Source: Fischerella muscicola SAG 1427-1 = PCC 73103 (GTDB lineage: Bacteria; Cyanobacteriota; Cyanobacteriia; Cyanobacteriales; Nostocaceae). From it: 64,000 nucleotides of DNA. Each line of letters begins with the position of its first letter. Positions within the stretch are counted from its first letter, which is position 1. Both the position numbers and the translations under genes were made by a program. The notes below the pieces were generated by a model. The model saw only the letters and a list, made by a program, of their open reading frames with translations, was not told the DNA's origin and did not search any database. The stretch covers positions 56,914 through 120,913 of the forward strand of contig NZ_AJLJ01000063.1 of assembly GCF_000317245.1 (NCBI RefSeq), in the 5' to 3' direction. Positions 34,759 to 42,631 of this stretch are shown piece by piece.

Positions 34759-36543
34759 TCAAACTTTTGACTTGTTTGCTTGTGGCCTGGTACTAGGTTG
34801 AGAATTTTGATTTGCTACTTGTTGTGAAAACTGCTGAGGAGTCTCAGTGGCAGGTTGAGGAGTACCTTTAATTGCTCCCCGATAAATCAATGCACCTAGA
34901 GTTTCCAGCCCAAAACCCCAACCTTTTGGTAAATTATCATCACCATCATTTTGTCCTAAATCTATGTAAATACGTGGTGGTACAAAGTACTTTAACTCGC
35001 TATCACCTACCAGGTTATCTGCTTTTTCCATAATTGCATCGAAAGTACTATCGAACTCTGCATCGCTGTCGTAATACTGTTGTAATTTTGCTTGCACAAA
35101 TTCTATAAATTCGCGAACCGCAGGTATTCTGGGATCATCCTGGGGTTGAGGTTCGGGCTGAGGTTCAGGTTGAGGAACAGGTGCGGGAGTCGGTTGAGGA
35201 GAAGTGTTAGGAGTATTATTTGCAGATTTCTTGCTAGTAGAAGTGGGGGGATTTGGCGGTACTGGCGCAGGTACTACTATTGGCGGTACGGGTGCAGGTA
35301 TAGGTTGGGGATTAAAAACACCAATACCTAATTGCCTCATAATTAAAGGCTCTATATATTCCAAGAGTTTAACTTGTGCTTGCACTATTTTCGGATTTTT
35401 CTTAGCATTACTGCGAGGAAGCAATGTACGGAAAGCACGACGCAGTACTTGGGATAATTTAAAAGGTGGAAAGGGGATACTGCTAGGATCAATATTTTGT
35501 CCATGCTTAGACATTAGTACATCTAAAGGTGGTAAATCTGCTGGTACTAATGGCATTTGAATATTAAAAGCTTTAAATTGCGGATTACCACTTTTGAAAC
35601 TGAGAATGTTTTCCCGTCGATTATTTTGATGTTCTTGGAGTTTAAGTATCTCTAATGCTTTTGCTTCATCGCCATCTAATAGCAAAGTCAAACCTTGCTT
35701 GTTAAAAGGGTAAACAGGTGTATTCAGGCTGATATAGACAAATTCCGCACAATAGGCTGTATTTTCTGGGCGGCTAAGAAATTCTAGTGCTTCTGGATAA
35801 CCAAGGCTAGCAAGGGCGCAATTTTGCAAAAATTCTTTAAGTGTGGGGCGATCGCAAACACGGGTAGGATCACCACCATTAAAATCATTAGCGGCAAATT
35901 GCACAAATGGATTAATTAATGCCATCCAACAGATCATACTGTCAGTATAACCACGAGATTGTTCTGGAGTGACAAACTCAGGAAACACCAAACGTTGAGC
36001 AACAGCCACAAAGCCATCGTTACCATACATTCCATTGTGATACGTATCAGGTTCGTTGAAGCTGGCAAATGCTTTTTCTCCTGCAAAGTTCTGGGCTGGT
36101 ATGATAGCGCCAGAGTGGTGTCCCTCATTTTTGATGAAAATCTCCATCAACTCATACTGTTCCTGATCATTAGGAGGCCAGCGTAAATCAATTACCTTAC
36201 CATACCTGTCTTTATTGTATTGAAAAGTACAAACTAAAAGTCCATATTTATCTATAAACTTGAGAACATCTTCGTAGCCAGAGACTGTATTACCTTGAGG
36301 ATCTGAAACTTGCGGTTGATCGGAAATACCAATAAATCCTGGAACTTTAATAGTTTCCGCATCCACAAAACTCTCATTATCTACAATTACCATCTTGTAG
36401 AATAACCGCTTCATATCCTTGAGCGGTAAGCCTCCCTGATCATCTGGCCCTCTAAAAGCATTGAAATAATTTAAATCTACTTCTTCTGGCGATCGCAACG
36501 GCAAGGGATCATTGTTTTCTAGTAAAGAATTATTGTCACTCAT
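34759..36543 (-). CDS. Unrecognised 594-residue protein with Pro-rich linker
   Basis: I do not recognise the family. Residues 1-410 look globular and mainly soluble, with a moderately conserved-looking core (DLRWPPNDQEQYELMEIF, GHHSGAIIPAQNFAGEKAFA and TAYCAEFVYISLNTPVYPF). The isolated GHHSG and YCAEF segments are reminiscent of a His/Cys catalytic pair, but this is only a suspicion. Residues about 415-475 are a Pro/Gln/Glu linker made of PVP and PEPQ units, and 480-594 form a second small domain ending in a Gln/Ser/Thr-rich tail. There is no signal peptide or membrane span. It is followed upstream by an ankyrin-repeat gene on the same strand, 204 bases apart, with a long hairpin between. 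Confidence 0.6.
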   Translation of the reverse strand: MSDNNSLLENNDPLPLRSPEEVDLNYFNAFRGPDDQGGLPLKDMKRLFYKMVIVDNESFVDAETIKVPGFIGISDQPQVSDPQGNTVSGYEDVLKFIDKYGLLVCTFQYNKDRYGKVIDLRWPPNDQEQYELMEIFIKNEGHHSGAIIPAQNFAGEKAFASFNEPDTYHNGMYGNDGFVAVAQRLVFPEFVTPEQSRGYTDSMICWMALINPFVQFAANDFNGGDPTRVCDRPTLKEFLQNCALASLGYPEALEFLSRPENTAYCAEFVYISLNTPVYPFNKQGLTLLLDGDEAKALEILKLQEHQNNRRENILSFKSGNPQFKAFNIQMPLVPADLPPLDVLMSKHGQNIDPSSIPFPPFKLSQVLRRAFRTLLPRSNAKKNPKIVQAQVKLLEYIEPLIMRQLGIGVFNPQPIPAPVPPIVVPAPVPPNPPTSTSKKSANNTPNTSPQPTPAPVPQPEPQPEPQPQDDPRIPAVREFIEFVQAKLQQYYDSDAEFDSTFDAIMEKADNLVGDSELKYFVPPRIYIDLGQNDGDDNLPKGWGFGLETLGALIYRGAIKGTPQPATETPQQFSQQVANQNSQPSTRPQANKSKV

Positions 36544-36681
36544 AGTTGTGTATTTGTAGTAATTATCTAATGGGTGTAAGCAACACTAACTTATGCACAC
36601 AAAAAAACTATCTTTATGGTGTAATTTTTACATGCAACCAAAAGATAGTCTCAATTTTTACTTTTTTTTCAGTATTCCGAT

Positions 36682-36728
36682 GGGTTTCAGATCCCCGACT
36701 TCTTTAAGAAGTCGGGGATCTGAAACCC
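36682..36728. repeat. Extended palindrome with family A/F core
   Basis: The core GATCCCCGACTTCTT/AAGAAGTCGGGGATC with one loop base is extended on each side by GGGTTTCA/TGAAACCC, giving perfect 23-base arms. It sits between the stop codon of the ankyrin gene and the start of the 594-residue gene and may act as a terminator or mRNA-stabilising stem. Confidence 0.85.
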
Positions 36729-36747
36729 GTGACTCATCAGATTTATT

Positions 36748-38025
36748 TCAATCCACCGCCCCGCCTGCCCGCAACAGGTGTGCTATATCTTGATAACCAT
36801 TAAATTCTGCTAGCATCAAAGCTGTATAGCCGCCTTGATTTTTGAAATTTACGTCTGCACCTGCTTGTAATAATAGTTGCACAGCTTCTGTATAACCTCG
36901 TGAAGTTGCCCACATTAAGGCTGTCGCCCCGGCTGAGTCTTGAAAATTGATATCTGCACCTTTGGCTAGTAGCTGCTGAATAACGCTGGTGCGATCGCGT
37001 TCTGCGGCTTTGATTAAGGGTGTTTTGCCGTCATCTGCGGCAATATTGGGATTAGCACCAAACTCTAATAATAACCGTACTATTTCACTGTGTCCTTGGG
37101 TGACAGCCAACGTTAGAGGTAGTTCACCAAAGTTTCTCACATTCGCATCTGCTCCATATCGCAGTAGCATTTCGACTATTTGACTGTGTCCCTGTAATGC
37201 TGCAACAAGCAAGGGTGTATCGCCGAGGTTATTTCTCGTTTGCACATTTGCACCCCGGCTGAGTAACACTTCCACCACATCGGTATAACCTTCCACAACC
37301 GCTAGGTGCAAAGCAGTTTCACCATCTTGATCTGGGAAATTCACATCAGCGCCTGCATCTAGTAAACAGGCAGCGATCGCACTATGTCCAGCTGCCACTG
37401 CTGCTGATAGTGCCGTGGTGCGATCGCGATTTTGCAGTTTCGCATCTGCTCCCGCGGCCAATAATGCTTGTACAATTGGCAAATGTCCCAAATCTGCTGC
37501 TAGCATCAACGGGGTTTCACCTTCTTCATCCTGGGCATTAATATCTGCACTGACTGATACTATTGCTTGCACAACAGCAACATGTCCTTGCTTGAGTGCG
37601 ACTTTCAAAGCACTATCATCATCTTTATCTTTGACATTGACATCTGCACCCGCAGCCAGTAAAGCTTGTACCACCTCCGCATATCCTTTCAGTGCTGCTG
37701 CCATCAAAGCCGTACTACCATCTTCATTAGTAGCATTAACATCTGCACCTTTGGATACTAAAAGTCGCACAATGTCAAGACTTTTGGCACTTGCAGCCAA
37801 CATCAAAGCTGTTAAACCGTAGCGTTTTCTGCGTAAATTGAGATTAGCCCCAGCATCCAGAAGCGATCGCGCAATTTCTGTATAGCCAAAATTAGCAGCA
37901 AACATCAACGCTGTTGTACCTTCGCGATCGCTCACATCAGGTGTTGCACCCGCAGCCAGTAGCGCCTGCACTTGCTTTATATCACCAGTTTTAACAGCCT
38001 TTAGCAGTAAAGCGTCATTGGTCAT
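36748..38025 (-). CDS. Ankyrin-repeat protein
   Basis: The 425 residues are almost entirely ankyrin repeats, about twelve or thirteen 33-residue units with the usual G-x-TALM.AA..GH..IVQ.LL..GADVN pattern (for example DREGTTALMFAANFGYTEIA at about 34). Nothing marks export or a membrane. Ankyrin stacks bind other proteins; the partner is not evident. The high internal similarity makes antisense frames open, but these are shadows. It may be co-transcribed with the unknown protein downstream. Confidence 0.93.
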   Translation of the reverse strand: MTNDALLLKAVKTGDIKQVQALLAAGATPDVSDREGTTALMFAANFGYTEIARSLLDAGANLNLRRKRYGLTALMLAASAKSLDIVRLLVSKGADVNATNEDGSTALMAAALKGYAEVVQALLAAGADVNVKDKDDDSALKVALKQGHVAVVQAIVSVSADINAQDEEGETPLMLAADLGHLPIVQALLAAGADAKLQNRDRTTALSAAVAAGHSAIAACLLDAGADVNFPDQDGETALHLAVVEGYTDVVEVLLSRGANVQTRNNLGDTPLLVAALQGHSQIVEMLLRYGADANVRNFGELPLTLAVTQGHSEIVRLLLEFGANPNIAADDGKTPLIKAAERDRTSVIQQLLAKGADINFQDSAGATALMWATSRGYTEAVQLLLQAGADVNFKNQGGYTALMLAEFNGYQDIAHLLRAGGAVD

Positions 38026-38231
38026 TGGTCAACCGATTTTGGATTTTGGATTTTAGATTTTAGATTTATTCCACAGATAAATCTGGGGGCTTGTACCATC
38101 AAGGAATGATTGGTCATTAGTCATTAGACGCGATAAATCGTGTCTGTACAATAGTCCATCGTCAAGGGTCAAGAGTCAATAATTAAGGTTATGCTAATTT
38201 TTATGAAGATTTAAGAATAGGGGCAAAGGCA

Positions 38232-38702
38232 ATGAATCTGGAATTATCACCATCGGTAAAATACTGGGCGCAGTTCTTCCACCCAATCATGATGTGGGCG
38301 CTACTGCTGATATCTGTATATGCTGCCTATTTGGGGCTGCAAGTTCAGCGTACCAGAAATTCCCAAGGTGAACAAAAGAAAGAATTGATTAAAGGTAGAT
38401 ACAACATCAGACACTATCAAATCGGTTCTATATTACTGGCTCTGATGGTGGCAGGCTCTATTGGTGGTATGGCTGTCACCTACATTAATAATGGTAAGTT
38501 GTTTGTGGGACCACACCTACTAGCAGGGTTGGGCATGACTGGTGCTATTGCCTTTTCTGCTGCTTTATCTCCCTATATGCAAAAAGGGGCAAATTGGGCT
38601 CGTGTCACTCATATTTTGCTGAACTTTACCCTTTTGGGTTTGTTTACTTGGCAAGCCATCACAGGTATGCAAATTGTGCAAAAAATTCTGACTAATGCTT
38701 AG
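38232..38702 (+). CDS. DUF4079 membrane protein
   Basis: The 156-residue protein has four membrane segments (about 17-37, 66-88, 97-113 and 128-148). It carries the cyanobacterial/plastid DUF4079 cues FHPIMMWALLLISVYAAYLG and RYNIRHYQIGSILLALMV. Function unknown; conservation in phototrophs suggests a thylakoid or plasma-membrane role. ATG is preceded by GGGGCAAAGGCA. It stands alone. Confidence 0.87.
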   Translation: MNLELSPSVKYWAQFFHPIMMWALLLISVYAAYLGLQVQRTRNSQGEQKKELIKGRYNIRHYQIGSILLALMVAGSIGGMAVTYINNGKLFVGPHLLAGLGMTGAIAFSAALSPYMQKGANWARVTHILLNFTLLGLFTWQAITGMQIVQKILTNA

Positions 38703-38754
38703 TTAATAGTTATTGGTTATTTGTTATTAGTCATTATCAATGGTCATTAGAGAT

Positions 38755-38780
38755 TAAGTAAGTCGGTCTGAATAAACAGA
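38755..38780. repeat. Solo left end of a family C element
   Basis: TAAGTAAGTCGG followed by TCTGAATAAACAGAAC matches the left ends at 27769 and 42461. TGACCAAT/CCAATAAC heptamer-like repeats follow instead of a right end. Confidence 0.5.
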
Positions 38781-38838
38781 ACAGGATTTTTAAAATCCTT
38801 ACCAATGACAAAGGACAAATAACCAATAACCAATGACT

Positions 38839-39540
38839 TTATTTATTTTTCTTGACATTGACAGGTATTTCTATACCCAAAGACTGATGAAAATCTTCTT
38901 GAACTTTGCGAGTTAAGCGACGTGAGACTTGACGAACAATTTGATTAAGTAAGCGATCGCCTGTAGATTGAACTAAAGATTTAGGTAGTCGCTGAATAAA
39001 TTTAGGAAAGTTGATGTAGACTCTTAAATCCAATTCCCACTCTACTCTGGTTATCTCATTGGCAATAGTCGGAACTGAAGACTCTTGAATTTCTATTAGC
39101 TGTAGCGAAGAATTATAGTCTACTTCATAACCAGGAGCTTGATAATCGGGAATCGGAATTGTACGAATGCGGTAAACACGATCTTCAGGAGGAAGCAGTT
39201 CTAGACCGATTTTTGGTTCCACTTCATAACCAAAAGATCCAAAGCGACCAATTACCAAAGCATAACCATTTTCCCCCAGTGCTTCTACTTTCATTGGTTC
39301 GGCACAACGGGAAAACCAACTACCATGATTATCTAAATACTCAGCTACTGTGTCAGCAGAAGCATACATGTCCATATTGTCTTGATAACGACCGCAAAAC
39401 ATGGTAGTTGTGCCTACAGATTTCTCGATATGTACTACTTCATTTTCAGCGATCAATGATGCCACAGACAAAACAACTTCTGCTGATTCTAAGGACTCAA
39501 ATGATTCTATAGACTGATATTCTTTGTTTCTTGAAAGCAT
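38839..39540 (-). CDS. DUF1997 family protein
   Basis: The 233-residue soluble protein belongs to DUF1997, found in cyanobacteria and plastids. Recognisable segments are CGRYQDNMDMYASADTVAEY near residue 50, ALVIGRFGSFGYEVEPKIGL near 94 and a basic amphipathic C-terminus (GDRLLNQIVRQVSRRLTRKV). It resembles the lipid- or polyketide-binding START-like folds in pattern, but no activity is known. It ends with the family's usual basic tail. Single gene. Confidence 0.83.
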   Translation of the reverse strand: MLSRNKEYQSIESFESLESAEVVLSVASLIAENEVVHIEKSVGTTTMFCGRYQDNMDMYASADTVAEYLDNHGSWFSRCAEPMKVEALGENGYALVIGRFGSFGYEVEPKIGLELLPPEDRVYRIRTIPIPDYQAPGYEVDYNSSLQLIEIQESSVPTIANEITRVEWELDLRVYINFPKFIQRLPKSLVQSTGDRLLNQIVRQVSRRLTRKVQEDFHQSLGIEIPVNVKKNK

Positions 39541-39714
39541 AAGATTTTTGTATATTTTTTTATTTGTCTAAATTAATATTTCCCGAATTAAGTGCAAGAT
39601 TTCGTACTGGATGTACATTTTGACCGAAAACTTAAAAATCAATCATAAATTTCATCGAATCTCTACAATAGAGACAGAAAGAAGACATACTAGTTTCCCA
39701 GGATAACGTATAAG

Positions 39715-40374
39715 ATGAAAGCTTTTGTCGCAGGAGCAACAGGAGAAACAGGTCGTCGCATCATACAAGAACTGACGGCGCGAAATATTCCGGTTCGCGC
39801 TTTGGTGCGCGATGTCGAGAAAGCAAGGACTATTTTACCTGGTGAAGTAGAGTTAGTAGAAGGTGATGTGTTAAATCAACAAAGTCTAGCCAATGCTTTG
39901 GGAGATAGTACAGTTATTCTATCCGCCACAGGTGCAAAACCTAGCTTTGATCCTACAGGCCCCTATAAAGTAGATTACGAAGGTAATAAAAATTTAGTCG
40001 ATGCTGCCAAAGCTAAGGGAATAGAACATTTTGTCATGGTTTCTTCTTTAGCTGCTTCGCAATTCTTTCATCCTCTGAACTTGTTCTGGCTAATTTTGGT
40101 TTGGAAAAAGCAAGCTGAGGAATATCTGCAAAAAAGTGGTTTGACTTATACAATAGTCAGACCAGGTGGTCTTAAGAATGAAGATAACACCGATTCCATT
40201 GTTATGCAAAATGCAGATACCTTGTTTGACGGTAGCATTCCTCGACAAAAAGTTGCTCAAGTTTGCGTAGAAGCCTTATTTGAGCCAGCAGCACGAAATA
40301 AAATTGTAGAGGTTGTAGCAAAACCAGAAGCTGCGGCGAAAAGCTTTGGCGAGTTATTTGCAGGTGTGGTTTGA
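39715..40374 (+). CDS. Atypical SDR, NAD(P)H-binding protein
   Basis: The 219-residue protein has a Rossmann fold beginning MKAFVAGATGETGRRIIQEL (GxxGxxG loop) with RALVRDVEKA after the second strand, indicating NADP preference. VMVSSLAA and the YTIVRPGGLKNED segment are typical of atypical short-chain dehydrogenases of the SDR_a5/NmrA-like group, which includes plastid Tic62-like proteins and complex I-like factors. The Tyr-x-x-x-Lys catalytic pair is not evident, so it may bind a nucleotide for regulation and not catalyse a reaction. It is alone on its strand, 174 bases from DUF1997. Confidence 0.88.
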   Translation: MKAFVAGATGETGRRIIQELTARNIPVRALVRDVEKARTILPGEVELVEGDVLNQQSLANALGDSTVILSATGAKPSFDPTGPYKVDYEGNKNLVDAAKAKGIEHFVMVSSLAASQFFHPLNLFWLILVWKKQAEEYLQKSGLTYTIVRPGGLKNEDNTDSIVMQNADTLFDGSIPRQKVAQVCVEALFEPAARNKIVEVVAKPEAAAKSFGELFAGVV

Positions 40375-40563
40375 AACAAAATTTAATCGTCATTTGTCAT
40401 TTGTTATTTGTCATACCCTGCGCTTCGACACGGAGTGGCTACTTGCAGAAGTCGCTAACGCGCCTACCAAAGGTAGCCGCTAGCGCGTCTACGTCATTTG
40501 TAAGATCAATTACCAGTGACTAATGACCGATGACCAATGACCAATTTGTGAAGGAGTCGAACT

Positions 40564-41223
40564 CTGAAAGGCTTGCAATTTAAAGGCGTTGAAAAATTTA
40601 TTGGGCCACTGGCTGCTTTACTTATATTTGTGTGTTTATTCCAGTGGTATATTATCGGTGGTTTGCGATCGCGTCCTGATCCTGTATTCAGTAGCAGACA
40701 ACCACCCTTAGTGATGAAAGGTGGTGATCCCTATATTCGCGCCTTAATGCGAACTATCTCAGCCAGTGAAGCTAGCGGTAATCGCCCCTACTCGCTTTTG
40801 TATGGTGGAGAACATGTTAATGATCTCAGTAGCCATCCACAAAAGTGTGTCACAATTGTTGTCGGCCCCAATAAAGGTAATTGTTCGACAGCCGCCGGGA
40901 GATACCAAATTATCAACACAACTTGGTTTGCGATCGCACCCAAATATCATCCAAAACCAATGCGAATGATGTTTTGGGTTCACTATAGTTTTGAACCAGA
41001 ATATCAAGATACAGTTGTGCATAGTTGGTTGACTGATTCTCAATTTTGGGGAGTGAATATTTCCCAGTTACTACGTCAGGGAAAAATAAATGATGTTTTG
41101 CGGCGACTATCTCCCACCTGGACAAGCTTAGGATATGGTATTGAAACTAATTCTGTGAGTCCTCTTTTACCTAAGATTTATCAGAAAATGCTACAGGAAG
41201 AATTAAAAAGTGCTAAGGGATGA
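40564..41223 (+). CDS. Membrane-anchored lambda-type lysozyme (GH104-like) with non-ATG start
   Basis: One N-terminal anchor (FIGPLAALLIFVCLFQWYII) precedes a lysozyme-like domain: MRTISASEASGNRPYSLLYG with the catalytic-type Glu, NDLSSHP, NCSTAAGRYQIINTTW, and a C-terminal helix region. This matches the phage lambda R/GH104 group, which cleaves peptidoglycan glycan strands. The frame has a TGA at 40549 and no ATG before the anchor, so translation must begin at CTG 40564 or TTG 40573. AAGGAG at 40551-40556 lies seven bases before the CTG but sixteen before the TTG, which favours the CTG. It has no phage neighbours. Confidence 0.8.
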   Translation: MKGLQFKGVEKFIGPLAALLIFVCLFQWYIIGGLRSRPDPVFSSRQPPLVMKGGDPYIRALMRTISASEASGNRPYSLLYGGEHVNDLSSHPQKCVTIVVGPNKGNCSTAAGRYQIINTTWFAIAPKYHPKPMRMMFWVHYSFEPEYQDTVVHSWLTDSQFWGVNISQLLRQGKINDVLRRLSPTWTSLGYGIETNSVSPLLPKIYQKMLQEELKSAKG

Positions 41224-41231
41224 AATACTAA

Positions 41232-42044
41232 CTATGTATTCAGAAAAAATTTAATATTCTCTACAAAATCCTTTGGCTTTTCAAAATGAATATTATGACT
41301 GGCATTACTAACTATTTTTAGCTGACAATCTTGACATATTTCTGCAATTTGTTGATTTATATCTACAAATTTTTTATCATTTTCACCAACAAGTAATAAG
41401 AAATCATTGGGATTATCTTGGAGTTTTTCCCATAAAGAAGGCTGACAGCCAGTACCCATAAACCGTAGAGATTTCGCTAATTCTAGTGGGTTGTTTTGTA
41501 TCCTGATTTCTATCAAATGTTGATATTGTGGATGATTTTGGATATTGCCAAAAACTGGCTGTTGATACCAATTTTGTAAAAAGGCAATAAAATCATTTTT
41601 TTCAAGACATCTTTCTAGTTTCCTCGCAATTTGTCCATCCCGTTTTATTCTTTCTTGACGTTCTGCTGATGTTCGTAAACCAGGAGACGCAGATTCTAGA
41701 ACAAGTTTGGGAAATCTATGGGGAAAATATAAAGTGAGATATAAAGCTAATCTACCACCCATAGAATAACCAATTAAAAAGCATTGATGAATTTGTAAAT
41801 TATCTAATAATTCAATTAAAGCTTGAGCGGTATTTTCCATTGTGTAAGAATCTTCATTTCCCAAAACTTTTGTATTTCCATGTCCTGGTAAATCTATTTT
41901 CAGGCAATAAAAATCATGTTTTAGCAATTGTATTGCTTCATCAAATTCATGGCTATTACCCATAAATCCATGGAGGAAAAGAATTACAGGCTGAGTGCGA
42001 TCTCCATCAAAAGAATAGTAAAATTGGTAATTTTTTCTTGTCAT
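41232..42044 (-). CDS. menH: 2-succinyl-6-hydroxy-2,4-cyclohexadiene-1-carboxylate synthase (MenH)
   Basis: The 270-residue alpha/beta hydrolase has LFLHGFMGNSHEFDEAI near residue 22, the DLPGHGNTKV loop, the nucleophile serine in GYSMGGRLALYL near 94 and a C-terminal SNASHNIHFEKP with the catalytic histidine. The GFMG and PGHG/SMGGR pattern matches MenH, which eliminates pyruvate in phylloquinone (vitamin K1) synthesis, the cofactor of photosystem I. Other men genes are not in the window. It is convergent with the lysozyme gene, eight bases apart. Confidence 0.85.
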   Translation of the reverse strand: MTRKNYQFYYSFDGDRTQPVILFLHGFMGNSHEFDEAIQLLKHDFYCLKIDLPGHGNTKVLGNEDSYTMENTAQALIELLDNLQIHQCFLIGYSMGGRLALYLTLYFPHRFPKLVLESASPGLRTSAERQERIKRDGQIARKLERCLEKNDFIAFLQNWYQQPVFGNIQNHPQYQHLIEIRIQNNPLELAKSLRFMGTGCQPSLWEKLQDNPNDFLLLVGENDKKFVDINQQIAEICQDCQLKIVSNASHNIHFEKPKDFVENIKFFLNT

Positions 42045-42183
42045 GACTATTGTATTATTTTTAAGTTTGTAGTAAGAACTTTAGTCCTTATTACAAACAA
42101 AAGGTGAGAATTGTCTGTGACAAAGATTTTAATTAAAAAATTGAAAATTTTTGGTTAAGGAAAGCTTATCACATAAGATTAGT

Positions 42184-42195
42184 TGATAATTATCA
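42184..42195. promoter_or_regulatory. Fur-box-like palindrome TGATAATTATCA
   Basis: A perfect 12-base palindrome lies about 140 bases before the menH start and 436 before the phosphoketolase start. It resembles the core of Fur-type iron boxes (GATAAT repeats), but a full 19-base box is not present and AT-rich sequence makes chance matches common. Confidence 0.25.
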
Positions 42196-42460
42196 TTAGC
42201 CTAATTAAAATATTTTAATAAAAATTACACCAGTTCTTGGCAATATTTAAATATTTAGTAGTTTATCTGCCTTGGGCGAACTTATGCTTGTCGTTAACCT
42301 AGATAAGGAACAAAGAATTAAAGAAAGCAGTTGAGTGAGGCGTATTTAACTATTTAATTATGTAAAAATTTCCTCTGTTCTGCATTATTTCTATCTAACG
42401 ATAGTTAAGATTTCCTTTTTGAGAGTGCAATCACTACAAAAGCATTCTAAATTGCAATGC

Positions 42461-42585
42461 TAGGTAAGTCGGCTTGAATAAACATAACGCTAGTTACGAA
42501 AAGTAAACATGCACCAAACTCTGACCAATGACCAATGACAAATGACGACTCCAACTAGTTAGCTTGATTTGTACCGACTTACTTA
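42461..42585. mobile_element. MITE-like element, family C
   Basis: Left end TAGGTAAGTCGGC, right end ACCGACTTACTTA, with inner left AATAAACATAACGCTAGTTA and CATGCACCAAACTC and inner right CTCCAACTAGTTAG. The centre holds TGACCAA heptamers where the copy at 27769 holds a family B element. The right end lies 47 bases before the phosphoketolase ATG and supplies an in-frame extension to it. Confidence 0.75.
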
Positions 42586-42631
42586 CAGATTTAATTGCGA
42601 ATTCCAAATTAAATTACAAAGGTGCAAAAAA

